From NCBI GenBank assembly GCA_021848705.1, contig JAJZTT010000013.1, positions 1 through 32,599 of the forward strand: 32,599 bases of DNA, written 5' to 3'. Positions within the stretch are counted from its first letter, which is position 1. Every line of letters begins with the position of its first letter. The notes below the pieces were generated by a model. It was not told the origin of the DNA. It did no database searches and saw only the letters and a program-made list of their open reading frames with translations. The position numbers were made by a program, and so were the translations under genes. This stretch comes from Pseudomonadota bacterium. Its GTDB lineage: Bacteria > Pseudomonadota > Gammaproteobacteria > Burkholderiales > JABEVD01. Of this stretch, positions 7,986-17,175 are shown piece after piece.

Positions 7986-9551
7986 CTAATCTTGGCCCGC
8001 TCCCGAGCGGGCGTTTTTTTGCTCCCGGTTCCACCAGCCCCCGCCAAGCGCCTGGTAGAGGGCGGCCGTATCTCCCAGCCTGCCGACTTGCGCCTGAACC
8101 AGCGCGATTTGCGCCAGTTTCAGATTCTGCTCGGCCTGCAATGTCGCCATGTAGCTCACCGCTCCCGTTTCATACTGCTTTTTGACGAGCTCGAATGCGT
8201 TTCCGGCGGCACGCTCTCCGTCGGCCGCAGCGCGCAACGTCTTTGCATCCGATTGCAGCGCATGAAGCGTGTCTGCCACATTCTGCAGGGCGGCAATCAC
8301 CGTGCTCCTGTATTGCGCTCCCGCCTGAAGGAGCGCCTGTTTCGCCGCGCGCGATTTCGCCCGGAGCGTCCCCCCGTCGAAAATGGTATAGGCGACGTTC
8401 GCTGTGAGATCGAAGAATCCACCTCCTGCCTTGAACATCCAGCCTGGGGTCGCAGCCATCCCGCCGATTGCGCCTGTCACCGCGAACTGCGGAAGGGTAT
8501 TCGCCACGGCAACCCCGGCCTGTGCGCTCGCATCGTGCAGCGCTTCTTCTGCAGCCCTCACGTCCGGCCTCTGTTCCACGATCCTGGATGGAAGACTGAT
8601 CGGCAAACTTTCGGGAAGGTGCAGATCTTCGAGCCGGAATGTCTCGGCGACGTCCTCGTCGGGCGCATTGCCGGCAAGCGCACGGACCAGGTCCCGGGTC
8701 TGTTCGAGGCGATTCTGCAGCGGAATGAGCGCCTGCTCCATGGAGGCAAGCGCTGATTCCTGCGAAGAAATGTCCACTCCGGAAATCTCGCCCAGTTCCA
8801 TCTCTTTCCTGGAAAGATCCAGCAATTCCCGGTTGATCTGCACCATTCTTTGCGTCGCATCGATCTGGGCACGCAGCGAAGCTTCCGCAAAAGCCGCCGC
8901 GACCACATTGGAAGCGAGGGTGATGTAAGTCGCCTCGAGCTGGAATTTCTGCAGATTTTCCTGTGCCTTCGCCGACTCGACCATCCTGCGGTTTAGCCCG
9001 AAAACGTCCGGTACATAGCCCACCGTGAGCTGCGCGACATGGAAATTGTAATAGACCGGGGCATTGTAGGGAGCCGGGCCGGCCGGATTCGAATAGGTCT
9101 GGATCACGCTGCCATTCCCCTGCACTCCGGGAGAATTTCCGCCCATATTGCCTGCAAGCTTGTTTCTGGAAGGAGAATAGCTGATTCCCAGTGTCGGCAG
9201 GAAAAAACCTTCCTGCGCCACCGTGTTTTCCTGCGCCTGCCTGAGCGCGGCCTGGGCGGAATCGATTTCAGGATTCGCCCTGAATGCCCGCTCGATCAGG
9301 GAATCGAGCGCCTTCGATCCGAAAAGCTTCCACCAGTCGAAGGGAATCGAGGCCTTCGGATCGAAATGCTGCACACTTCCATCCAGAACCGGCGAGGATG
9401 CCGTGACTTTCCCGAGATTCTTCTCCGGGGAATAAGCTTTCGAAGCAGGAGGAGGAGGGCGCTTGAAATCAGGACCGACCGCGCACCCCGAAAACAGGAG
9501 CAGCGTCGCAAGGGATATTCCGATTTTCCCGCAATGGAATCCTTTTTTCAT
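7986..9551 (-). CDS. RND efflux outer-membrane factor lipoprotein (NodT/OprM family)
   Basis: 521 aa; lipobox LLLFSGCAVGPDFKRPPPP, OMF repeats (RPDVRAAEEALHDASAQAGVAVANTLPQFAVTG). Confidence 0.93.
   Translation of the reverse strand: MKKGFHCGKIGISLATLLLFSGCAVGPDFKRPPPPASKAYSPEKNLGKVTASSPVLDGSVQHFDPKASIPFDWWKLFGSKALDSLIERAFRANPEIDSAQAALRQAQENTVAQEGFFLPTLGISYSPSRNKLAGNMGGNSPGVQGNGSVIQTYSNPAGPAPYNAPVYYNFHVAQLTVGYVPDVFGLNRRMVESAKAQENLQKFQLEATYITLASNVVAAAFAEASLRAQIDATQRMVQINRELLDLSRKEMELGEISGVDISSQESALASMEQALIPLQNRLEQTRDLVRALAGNAPDEDVAETFRLEDLHLPESLPISLPSRIVEQRPDVRAAEEALHDASAQAGVAVANTLPQFAVTGAIGGMAATPGWMFKAGGGFFDLTANVAYTIFDGGTLRAKSRAAKQALLQAGAQYRSTVIAALQNVADTLHALQSDAKTLRAAADGERAAGNAFELVKKQYETGAVSYMATLQAEQNLKLAQIALVQAQVGRLGDTAALYQALGGGWWNREQKNARSGAGQD
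7995..8020 (+). terminator. Rho-independent terminator for the GGDEF-EAL gene
   Basis: GCCCGCTC-CC-GAGCGGGC followed by GTTTTTTT; lies within the 3' codons of the convergent OMF gene. Confidence 0.8.
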
Positions 9552-12500
9552 TCCAGTTCCGCCTTTGTTTCCGCCACCATCGGCTCACGCCTAGAGAACA
9601 TCATGATGAGCACCGGCAATACCGTGAGAATCAGGAAGGGGGCGAGCAGCATGCCGCCGACCACAACCAGCGCCAGGGGTTTTTGCACCTGCGAACCGAT
9701 CCCGGAGGAGACGGCTGCGGGAACGAGGCCCACGCAAGCGACGATGCAGGTCATCATCACCGGCCTCAACTGGATCTGACAGGTTCTGAGCATTGCGCTC
9801 ATCCTGTCCATGCCGATTTCGATCTGGCTGTTGTAATAGGAAACGACGATGATTCCATCCATGGCCGCGATCCCGAACAGCGCAACGAAGCCGATCGCAG
9901 CCGATACGCTGAAAGGCGTTCCGGTGAGGAACAGGGCGAAGATCCCGCCGAGCAGGGCCATCGGGATCACGCTGGCTGCGAGCAGCACTTCCCTGAGAGA
10001 TCCGAAATTGATGAAAAGCAGAATCCCGATCAGCAGGATGGCAATCGGCACCACCACGGCGAGACGCTGCATCGCATCCTTGAGATTTCCGAATTCACCC
10101 ACCCATTCCATCCGGTAGCCTCCCGGCATTTTCACCTGCTCTTCCACCTTGCGTTGCGCCTCCAGCACCGCTGTGCCGAGATCCCGGCCTCTTACGCTGA
10201 ACTTGATCGGGATGTATCTTTCCTGGTGCTCCCGGTAGATGAAGGCCGCGCCCGAAACCAGCTTCACGTCCGCGACGTCGACCAGGGGAATCTGGACCAC
10301 TCCGTTTCCGCCCGGATCCGGGGCGCCGATCGTGATGTGGCGGATCGCGTCGAGATTCTGCCGGTATTGCGGAGCCAGCCTGACCATGATCGGGAAATGC
10401 CGGTCGCTCCCGTCTTCGTAAAGGTCTCCCGCCGCCTGGCCTCCGATTGCCGCCTGCACCGTCGAATTGATGTCTCCGGGGGCAAGGCCGTAGCGGGCGG
10501 CCCGCTTCCTGTCTATGTCGATCCGCACGGTCGGTTGCCCCAGCGAATTGAACACCGCGAGATCGGTGATCCCGGGGACGGTTTTCATCACCGCCTCGAT
10601 CTCGTTCGCGGTTTTCTCCAGCGTCTCCAGATCATTGCCGAAGAGCTTCACGGAATTCTCCCCCTTCACCCCGGACGCTGCCTCTTCGACATTGTCCTCG
10701 ATGTACTGGGAAAAATTGAATTCAACCCCCGGAAAATTGTCGCGAAGTTCTGCGGTCATCTGTTCGGTGAGCTTTTCCTTGTTCACTCCCTTGGGCCAGG
10801 AGTCGAACGGCTTCAGGGGAACAAAAAATTCCGCATTGAAGAATCCGGTCGCATCGGTTCCGTCATCCGGTCTGCCATGCTGGGAGACCACTTTCTCGAC
10901 TTCCGGATATTTCCCGATGATGAGCCTCATCCTGTTCACATAGCCGTCCCCTTCCTCAAGAGAAATCGATGGGGGCATGGTGGCCCGGATCCAAAGGTTC
11001 CCTTCCTCGAGCTTCGGCAGAAACTCCAGACCGAGGTTTCTTGCGGCAAGAATGGCGAGAACGGATAGCAGCGCCACTGTACCGAGCGTGATCGCCTTTC
11101 TTTTCAGCGCCATTTCCACGAGCGGCGTATAGCCTCTCCTCAGGCTTCTCACGATGATGGTTTCCACTTCCTCGACCTGAAGCGGAAGCAGGAGGGAGGA
11201 GAGGGCTGGGGAGACCGTGAAGGTCGCAATCAGCCCGCCTGCGATCGCATACGCATAGGTCGTCGCCATCGGTCCGAAGATGTGTCCTTCGATTCCGGAG
11301 AGCGTGAAAAGCGGCAGGAATCCTGCGATGATGATCGCTGCCGAGAACAGGATCGCCTTGTTCACTTCGGTGGCGGAATTCGCGATGACGTTGAATTTCC
11401 CCCTGAGCCCGGTGCTCACCTTCGCCCGGTGGAGAAGCGATTCGCCCACATGGCGGGAAGCCCAGCTTTCGGCAAGATGCCTGAAGATGTTTTCGACCAT
11501 GATCACCGAAGCATCCACGACGAGGCCGAAATCGATCGCGCCCATGGAAAGCAGGTTGGCCGATTCCCCCCTCAGCACCATCAGCGCCACCGCGAAGGCA
11601 AGCGCGAAGGGAATGGTGGCCGCCACGATGACCGCACTCCTCAGGTTGCCGAGAAAGATCCATTGCAGCACAAAGATCAGGATCACGCCCGAAAGCATGT
11701 TGTGCAGGACGGTATGGGTCGTGACCTCGATCAGCCCTTTCCGGTCATAGATCCGCTCGATCTTCACGCCCGGAGGCAGGATGTTCGAGGAATTGATGTG
11801 CCTGACTTCTGCTTCCACCTTCTCGATGGTCGGCATGCTCTGCGCGCCGCGCCGCATCAGGACGATGCCCTGCACGATGTCGTCCTCGCCGTCGATTCCG
11901 GCGATGCCGAGTCTGGGAAGATGCCCAACCGTCACCTTCGCCACATCGCTGAGGAATACCGGGGTCCCCTTGTTCGAAGTGAGCATGGTGTTTCTCAGGG
12001 TATCCATGGAATGGATGAGACCGACCCCCCTCACCACTGCAGCCTGTGGCCCGAAATTCACAGTCTGTCCGCCCACGTTGATGTTGCTGTTGCCGATCGC
12101 CTGCAGCACCTGAGGAAGGGTGAGACCATGATTCATCAGTTTTTTCTGATCTATGGTGACTTCATAGGCCTTGGTCTTTCCTCCCCATCCGTTCACGTCG
12201 ATCACGCCGGGAATGGCCTTGAATCTCCTCTCCAGGATCCAGTCCTCGATGGTCTTGAGGTCGGTGACCGAATATCCTGGAGGCCCCACCACCCTGTACC
12301 GATAGATCTCTCCGATCGGGCTCGTCGGCGAAATCTGCGGCTGAACCCCGTTGGGAAGCGGTGGGAGCTGGGAAAGTTTGTTGATCACCCATTGCTGCGC
12401 CTGCTCGTAGGTGAAATCGTATGTGAAGCTCACCTTGACATCGGATAGCCCGAAAAGTGAAATGGTGCGGACGCTGGTGACGTTGGGGATGCCAGACATC

Positions 12501-12712
12501 TGCACTTCGATCGGGATGGTGATGTAGCGCTCGATCTCCTCGGCAGACTGACCGCTGCTCTGGGTGATGATGTCGACCGAAGGCGGCACCGGGTCCGGAT
12601 AGGCCTCGATGTTGAGCTTGATGAAGCAGATGACACCGGTGACGAGCATGAGCGAGAAAAGCGCCACCACCAGGACGCGCTGCGTGAGCGCAAACTTTAC
12701 GATTGCATTCAT
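9548..12712 (-). CDS. RND inner-membrane transporter, CzcA/CusA (heavy-metal efflux) type
   Basis: 1054 aa; N-terminal KFALTQRVLVVALFSLMLVTGVICFIKLNIEAYPDP; TM4 motif DFGLVVDASVIMVEN; overlaps adaptor and OMF genes by 4 nt each. Confidence 0.93.
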   Translation of the reverse strand: MNAIVKFALTQRVLVVALFSLMLVTGVICFIKLNIEAYPDPVPPSVDIITQSSGQSAEEIERYITIPIEVQMSGIPNVTSVRTISLFGLSDVKVSFTYDFTYEQAQQWVINKLSQLPPLPNGVQPQISPTSPIGEIYRYRVVGPPGYSVTDLKTIEDWILERRFKAIPGVIDVNGWGGKTKAYEVTIDQKKLMNHGLTLPQVLQAIGNSNINVGGQTVNFGPQAAVVRGVGLIHSMDTLRNTMLTSNKGTPVFLSDVAKVTVGHLPRLGIAGIDGEDDIVQGIVLMRRGAQSMPTIEKVEAEVRHINSSNILPPGVKIERIYDRKGLIEVTTHTVLHNMLSGVILIFVLQWIFLGNLRSAVIVAATIPFALAFAVALMVLRGESANLLSMGAIDFGLVVDASVIMVENIFRHLAESWASRHVGESLLHRAKVSTGLRGKFNVIANSATEVNKAILFSAAIIIAGFLPLFTLSGIEGHIFGPMATTYAYAIAGGLIATFTVSPALSSLLLPLQVEEVETIIVRSLRRGYTPLVEMALKRKAITLGTVALLSVLAILAARNLGLEFLPKLEEGNLWIRATMPPSISLEEGDGYVNRMRLIIGKYPEVEKVVSQHGRPDDGTDATGFFNAEFFVPLKPFDSWPKGVNKEKLTEQMTAELRDNFPGVEFNFSQYIEDNVEEAASGVKGENSVKLFGNDLETLEKTANEIEAVMKTVPGITDLAVFNSLGQPTVRIDIDRKRAARYGLAPGDINSTVQAAIGGQAAGDLYEDGSDRHFPIMVRLAPQYRQNLDAIRHITIGAPDPGGNGVVQIPLVDVADVKLVSGAAFIYREHQERYIPIKFSVRGRDLGTAVLEAQRKVEEQVKMPGGYRMEWVGEFGNLKDAMQRLAVVVPIAILLIGILLFINFGSLREVLLAASVIPMALLGGIFALFLTGTPFSVSAAIGFVALFGIAAMDGIIVVSYYNSQIEIGMDRMSAMLRTCQIQLRPVMMTCIVACVGLVPAAVSSGIGSQVQKPLALVVVGGMLLAPFLILTVLPVLIMMFSRREPMVAETKAELE

Positions 12713-13884
12713 GGCTTCTGGTTCATTCCCAGCGTGATCGCCCGATCGATGAAAAGCGTTCCACTGGTGATGATTTTCTCCCCACCCTCGAGGCCGGACA
12801 GGATTTCGACCATACCATCCTGATGCCGGGTTCGTCCCAGCCCGACTTTCCGGATCGAGATGCTTCTGTCCGGGTTCACCACGTAGACCCGTGCGTTTTC
12901 ACCTTCGTAGACGATGGCACTTTGAGGAACCCCCGGTGATTGGCTTTCCTTCCCGACGAGGATGCTGAAGCTCGCGAACATCTCCGCCTTCAGCTTCCCT
13001 TCCGAATTCTCAATCACCGCCCTGACGGGAAGCCTGCGCGTCGCAGGATCCACAGAAGGGGCGACCCAGGAGATTTTCGCCCTGAACACCCGGTCCGGAA
13101 AAGCGAGCACTTTCACCTCCACCGGCTCGCCCACTTCGACCTTGCCCGCATCCACTTCGCGGACATTGGCAACCAGCCAGACCTTCGAAAGATCACCCAC
13201 GGTGAACAAGGCCGTAGCGGTTCCGCTGGCCACACTTCCCACATTCTGTCCCGGTCCCACCTGGCGCTTGATCACCGTTCCCGTGATCGGGGAACGGACC
13301 AGTGCATCCGGCCCCCCCCCTGCATTCCCGCCCTTTTCCATCGCACCGATTTCGCTTGCGCTCTTGCCGAGGATCATGAGTCTTTCCCGGACCGCCCTGA
13401 GATTGGCTGCGGCAACCGCAAGATCAGAGCGGCTTTGCTGCCAGTCCTTCAGCGCACCCGATCTGGAAAGATAGAGGGCATGCTGGCGCTTTTCGTTTGC
13501 TTCGGCGAGAGCTTCCTGCGCGAGCGCAGCCTGCAGATCGCTTTGCGCCTGGACCGATTCGCCTGCGGCAATGGCGGCCAGGGGCTGCCCCCTTTTCACG
13601 GCCGAGCCCGGCTCGACCAGGATCCTGGTCACTCTCCCCGTATATGGAGAAAAAACCTGGGTGACCGCATCGTCATTGTAGGCAATGCTACCCTCGGTCC
13701 TGATCTCGGTACGGAAGCTCATCTTGCTGACCGGCTCGACCTGCAGATTGAGCCACTGCTGCTTTGTGGGCCGGAACGATCCGTCCCCTGCTGCGTTCGC
13801 AGCTCCGGGCAAAAGATGGAATCCAAGGATGGCTGCCATTGCCGCCGATTTCAGCCAGCCGCTTCTGGTCAGATTGTTTGACAT
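12709..13884 (-). CDS. RND efflux periplasmic adaptor (membrane fusion protein)
   Basis: 391 aa; signal peptide, barrel-sandwich motif SPYTGRVTRILVEPGSAVKRGQPLAAI and SPITGTVIKRQVGPGQNV. Confidence 0.92.
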   Translation of the reverse strand: MSNNLTRSGWLKSAAMAAILGFHLLPGAANAAGDGSFRPTKQQWLNLQVEPVSKMSFRTEIRTEGSIAYNDDAVTQVFSPYTGRVTRILVEPGSAVKRGQPLAAIAAGESVQAQSDLQAALAQEALAEANEKRQHALYLSRSGALKDWQQSRSDLAVAAANLRAVRERLMILGKSASEIGAMEKGGNAGGGPDALVRSPITGTVIKRQVGPGQNVGSVASGTATALFTVGDLSKVWLVANVREVDAGKVEVGEPVEVKVLAFPDRVFRAKISWVAPSVDPATRRLPVRAVIENSEGKLKAEMFASFSILVGKESQSPGVPQSAIVYEGENARVYVVNPDRSISIRKVGLGRTRHQDGMVEILSGLEGGEKIITSGTLFIDRAITLGMNQKP

Positions 13885-13954
13885 TTCGGTATTCCCATAT
13901 GCTGAAGGTCCCGCGGCACGCCGGGGATGCGAGCCCGAAGCATATCACAGAGAC

Positions 13955-13971
13955 CTTTACTCGGTCCTTAC
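13955..13971 (+). promoter_or_regulatory. Candidate OmpR-family direct-repeat operator (11-nt phase)
   Basis: CTTTAC-TCGGT-CCTTAC in the divergent adaptor/response-regulator intergenic region. Confidence 0.35.
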
Positions 13972-14033
13972 ACTTCACGATCTTGCTAGAAACCTTTCGA
14001 ACCCATAAAATCCATGAAAAATCCGGAGGAAAC

Positions 14034-14702
14034 ATGAGATTGATGCTTGCTGAGGACGATATGGTCCTGAGGGACGGGCTGACGAGATCGCTCGTGCAAT
14101 CCGGCTACGTCGTTGACACGGCAAGCAATGGCCAGGAAGCGGATCACGCCCTTTCGGTGCAGAATTACGATCTGCTCATCCTGGATCTCGGGCTCCCCAA
14201 ACTGGACGGCCTCGAAGTGCTGAGAAGATTGAGATTCCGTGACAAGGCCACTCCCGTCCTCATTCTCACCGCCCGGGACTCCATCGAGGACCGCGTCTCC
14301 GGCCTGGATCTCGGCGCAGACGACTATCTCACCAAGCCTTTCGACCTTTCCGAACTGGAAGCACGCGTCCGTGCGCTGGTGCGGAGAGGGCAGGGTGCGC
14401 ACAGCAATGTCATGCGCCATGGCCCCCTCACCCTCAATTTCGCAGGCAGGCGCGCCTACATGAACGACCAGCCGCTGGATCTTTCCGCCCGCGAGCTGGG
14501 TGTCCTCGAAATCCTGATGATGAAGGCGGGGCAGGTGGTCGGGAAGGACCAGCTCGTCGACAAGCTGAGCAACTGGGAGGAAGGGATCGGTCACAACGCG
14601 ATCGAGGTGTATGTGCACAGGCTGAGAAAGAAGCTCGAACCTGCAGGCATCCAGATCCGCACCATCCGGGGACTGGGTTACCTGCTCGAAAAGGAGCAAT
14701 GA
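14034..14702 (+). CDS. OmpR-family response regulator (QseB/TctD-like)
   Basis: MRLMLAEDDMVLRDGLTRSLVQSGYVVD..; ILDLGLPKLDG; winged-helix C-terminus. GGAGG 5' of ATG 14034; the ORF-track start at 13764 is an extension. Confidence 0.93.
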   Translation: MRLMLAEDDMVLRDGLTRSLVQSGYVVDTASNGQEADHALSVQNYDLLILDLGLPKLDGLEVLRRLRFRDKATPVLILTARDSIEDRVSGLDLGADDYLTKPFDLSELEARVRALVRRGQGAHSNVMRHGPLTLNFAGRRAYMNDQPLDLSARELGVLEILMMKAGQVVGKDQLVDKLSNWEEGIGHNAIEVYVHRLRKKLEPAGIQIRTIRGLGYLLEKEQ

Positions 14703-16078
14703 AGCCCACTTCCCTGCACCGGCAGCTGATGATCTGGCTGCTCATCCCAATCGTATGCCTGTGGATCGCAGGAGGAGTGGTCGCCTACTTCATCGCAGTC
14801 CGCTTCGCAGACCTCGCTCACGATCGATCCCTGTTCGATTCCACCCTCACCCTTTCCGAACAGGTCAGGATAGACCATGGAAGCGTACGACTGGACCTTC
14901 CAGACTATGCGCTCAGGATGCTCCAGATCGACCCTTACGACAAGGTCTATTACAAGGTGAGCACCCGTCTTCATGGCCTGATCGCAGGCTTCGGCCCGAT
15001 TTCCCCCCCTCCGGCGGACAGGGTTTACTACAACCGACCCTACTATCACAACGACAGGATAGAAGGAAATCAAGTCAGGATTTCCTCGCTTTACATGCAT
15101 GTCCCTGCAAACAGCCGGGACTGGATTCTCGTTCAGGTTGCCGAAACGCTGGTTAAGCGCAAGGTTCTGGCAAAGGAGATTCTCGCAGGCGTCATCCTTC
15201 CCCAGATGCTGCTCACCGGAATCGCCGTGGCCATCATCTGGATCGGCATCACCAAGGGGCTTTCCTCCTTGAGCAGGCTGGAGTCAGAAGTGCAGAGTCG
15301 TTCCTTCCGCGACTTGAGCCCGCTTTCCGAGGACGGCGTTCCGAAGGAAGTCGGTTCGCTGATTCACGCCATCAACGACCTGCTTTCCCGCCTGGAAAAT
15401 GCGATTTCAGCCCAGAACCGCTTCGTCGCCGATGCAGCCCACCAGCTTCGCACGCCGCTTGCCGGCCTCAAGACCCAGACCGAATATGCCCTGAGGCAGA
15501 AGGATCCGGATGAAATCCGCCAATCGCTGAACCACCTCAGGACGAGCAGCGAGAGAAGCATCCATCTGGTCAATCAGCTTCTTTCGCTCGCGCGAGCCGA
15601 GCCTGGCTGGAACAGAAGCATGGAGTTCAGGCGCATCGATCTGAATGCGCTCGCAAGCGAACTCGCCGGTCGATGGGTCCCTGCCGCGCTCAGAAAGCAC
15701 ATCGATTTCGGTTTCGAGCCTTCTCCTTCGAACCCTTCCATCGAAGGATCAGACTTCCTGCTCCAGGAAATGCTGAACAATCTCGTCGACAATGCGCTCC
15801 GTTATACCCAGGATGGCGGCAAGGTGACGGTCAGGGTTTTCGTCCTGGACGGAATGGGCGGCATTTCGGTCGAAGACAACGGGCCGGCCATCCCGGAATC
15901 CGAGAAGGAACACATCTTCGAGCGTTTCCATCGCATCCTAGGCAGCCAGGAAGAAGGTTGCGGTCTCGGACTCTCCATCGTCAGGGAACTCGCCCATCTC
16001 CACGGCGGAGAAGTTTATCTATCCGAGCTTCCGGATGGAAAATGCTTCGAGGTGCGATTCCTCGGACATCCGGCCTGA
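14699..16078 (+). CDS. Sensor histidine kinase (TctE/QseC-like)
   Basis: 459 aa; two TMs with periplasmic loop, H-box DAAHQLRTPLAGLKTQTE, G-boxes VEDNGPAIPE and GCGLGLSIVREL; 4-nt overlap with the regulator. Confidence 0.93.
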   Translation: MKPTSLHRQLMIWLLIPIVCLWIAGGVVAYFIAVRFADLAHDRSLFDSTLTLSEQVRIDHGSVRLDLPDYALRMLQIDPYDKVYYKVSTRLHGLIAGFGPISPPPADRVYYNRPYYHNDRIEGNQVRISSLYMHVPANSRDWILVQVAETLVKRKVLAKEILAGVILPQMLLTGIAVAIIWIGITKGLSSLSRLESEVQSRSFRDLSPLSEDGVPKEVGSLIHAINDLLSRLENAISAQNRFVADAAHQLRTPLAGLKTQTEYALRQKDPDEIRQSLNHLRTSSERSIHLVNQLLSLARAEPGWNRSMEFRRIDLNALASELAGRWVPAALRKHIDFGFEPSPSNPSIEGSDFLLQEMLNNLVDNALRYTQDGGKVTVRVFVLDGMGGISVEDNGPAIPESEKEHIFERFHRILGSQEEGCGLGLSIVRELAHLHGGEVYLSELPDGKCFEVRFLGHPA

Positions 16079-16128
16079 CGGTCGCGAACAGGCGATTCCC
16101 GGCCATGAATTGCAATCACAGCTCCGGG

Positions 16129-16782
16129 TCATTCCATATCGGCCTGGTAAAACCGCACCCAAACCGTGAAGCGCAGCGTTTTACCCGCAAATTCCTTCGG
16201 AGGAGCGGGGTAGTTCGCAGCATTCACCGCTTCGATGGCCGCCTCGTCCAGCATCCTGTAGTTGCTCGATACCAGTACGGAAGGATTGCTCACCTGCCTG
16301 TCCCGATAGGTGAAGGCCACTTCCGTGCTTCCAGTCAGATGCGCGATCTTCGCCGCATTGGGAGTCCTCACCACGGACTGCACCGAAGCGCGCACTTCGC
16401 CCAGGAATGAAGGCGGTACTTCCGGGGCAGGCGGGCTGTTTTGCGGCTTCGGCGGGGCCGGTGGAGCGGGCGGGATCGGATCGGCCACCGGTTTCGTGTC
16501 CGGCGCGGTTTCCTCGACCTTTGGTATCGGTTTCTCTACCGGCTTCTGCTGTTCATGCCGAACAGGTTTCTGATGAGGCTTTTCCACCTTTTTCGGCGGA
16601 TCCACTTTTTTCGGAGGCTCTGCCGGCTTCGGCTCTGGAGGAGCCGGAAAACTCAACATGACCACCCGCGTGGGCTCACGAGGCTTTTCCGGTTTCCTTT
16701 CCATGGCCGCAACCATCGCCGCTGCGATCGAGATTTCGATGGCGAGCGCAAAGAGCGCCGCCCTGGACAATGAAATTTCCAT
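16129..16782 (-). CDS. tonB: TonB energy transducer
   Basis: 217 aa; N-terminal TM, Pro/Lys-rich linker (PPKKVDPPKKVEKPHQKP...), C-terminal domain YRDRQVSNPSVLVSSNYRMLDEAAIEAVNAANYPAPP. Confidence 0.88.
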   Translation of the reverse strand: MEISLSRAALFALAIEISIAAAMVAAMERKPEKPREPTRVVMLSFPAPPEPKPAEPPKKVDPPKKVEKPHQKPVRHEQQKPVEKPIPKVEETAPDTKPVADPIPPAPPAPPKPQNSPPAPEVPPSFLGEVRASVQSVVRTPNAAKIAHLTGSTEVAFTYRDRQVSNPSVLVSSNYRMLDEAAIEAVNAANYPAPPKEFAGKTLRFTVWVRFYQADME

Positions 16783-16785
16783 ATC

Positions 16786-17172
16786 CTATTGCTTCTGCGC
16801 TGCCAGGCCGATCTGGGAAACGCCGGCTTCCCGGCATGCATCCATCACCTTCATGAGGTTCTGCAGGGATGTATCCTTCGATCCCGCAATCGTCACGATG
16901 GTGTTTGCCCCCTTTGCCTTCAACATCGTTGTCAGCGCTTCCAGCGCAATCTTCGCACCATCGACCTGGATGGCTCCTGCGGCATCCACGGTCACCACCA
17001 TTTTCGGCTGATTGAGCGGCGCGGCCGTCGAGCTTTTCGCAAGACTGGACGTGACCCCCGAGGAGGGGATCATGTGCAGCGTGATCATGATGAAGAAAAC
17101 CAGAAGGAAGAACATGATGTCGATCATCGGGATGATCTCGATCCTCGCCTTCCTGACCTCGAAGTATTTCAT
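16786..17172 (-). CDS. exbD: ExbD/TolR-family biopolymer transporter
   Basis: 128 aa; MKYFEVRKARIEIIPMIDIMFFLLVFFIM with the conserved TM Asp. Confidence 0.92.
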   Translation of the reverse strand: MKYFEVRKARIEIIPMIDIMFFLLVFFIMITLHMIPSSGVTSSLAKSSTAAPLNQPKMVVTVDAAGAIQVDGAKIALEALTTMLKAKGANTIVTIAGSKDTSLQNLMKVMDACREAGVSQIGLAAQKQ

Positions 17173-17175
17173 GAT

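Noticed and set aside
9683-12448. Long plus-strand ORFs 9683..11068 and 11282..12448
   Set aside because: Antisense shadows of the RND pump.
15003-15009. C7 tract in the histidine kinase gene as a phase-variation candidate
   Set aside because: Only 7 nt, encoding an ordinary SPPPA segment; too short to favour over chance.
16440-16660. Proline-rich repeats in the TonB gene as a tandem repeat element
   Set aside because: Normal TonB linker composition; not a DNA-level repeat array.
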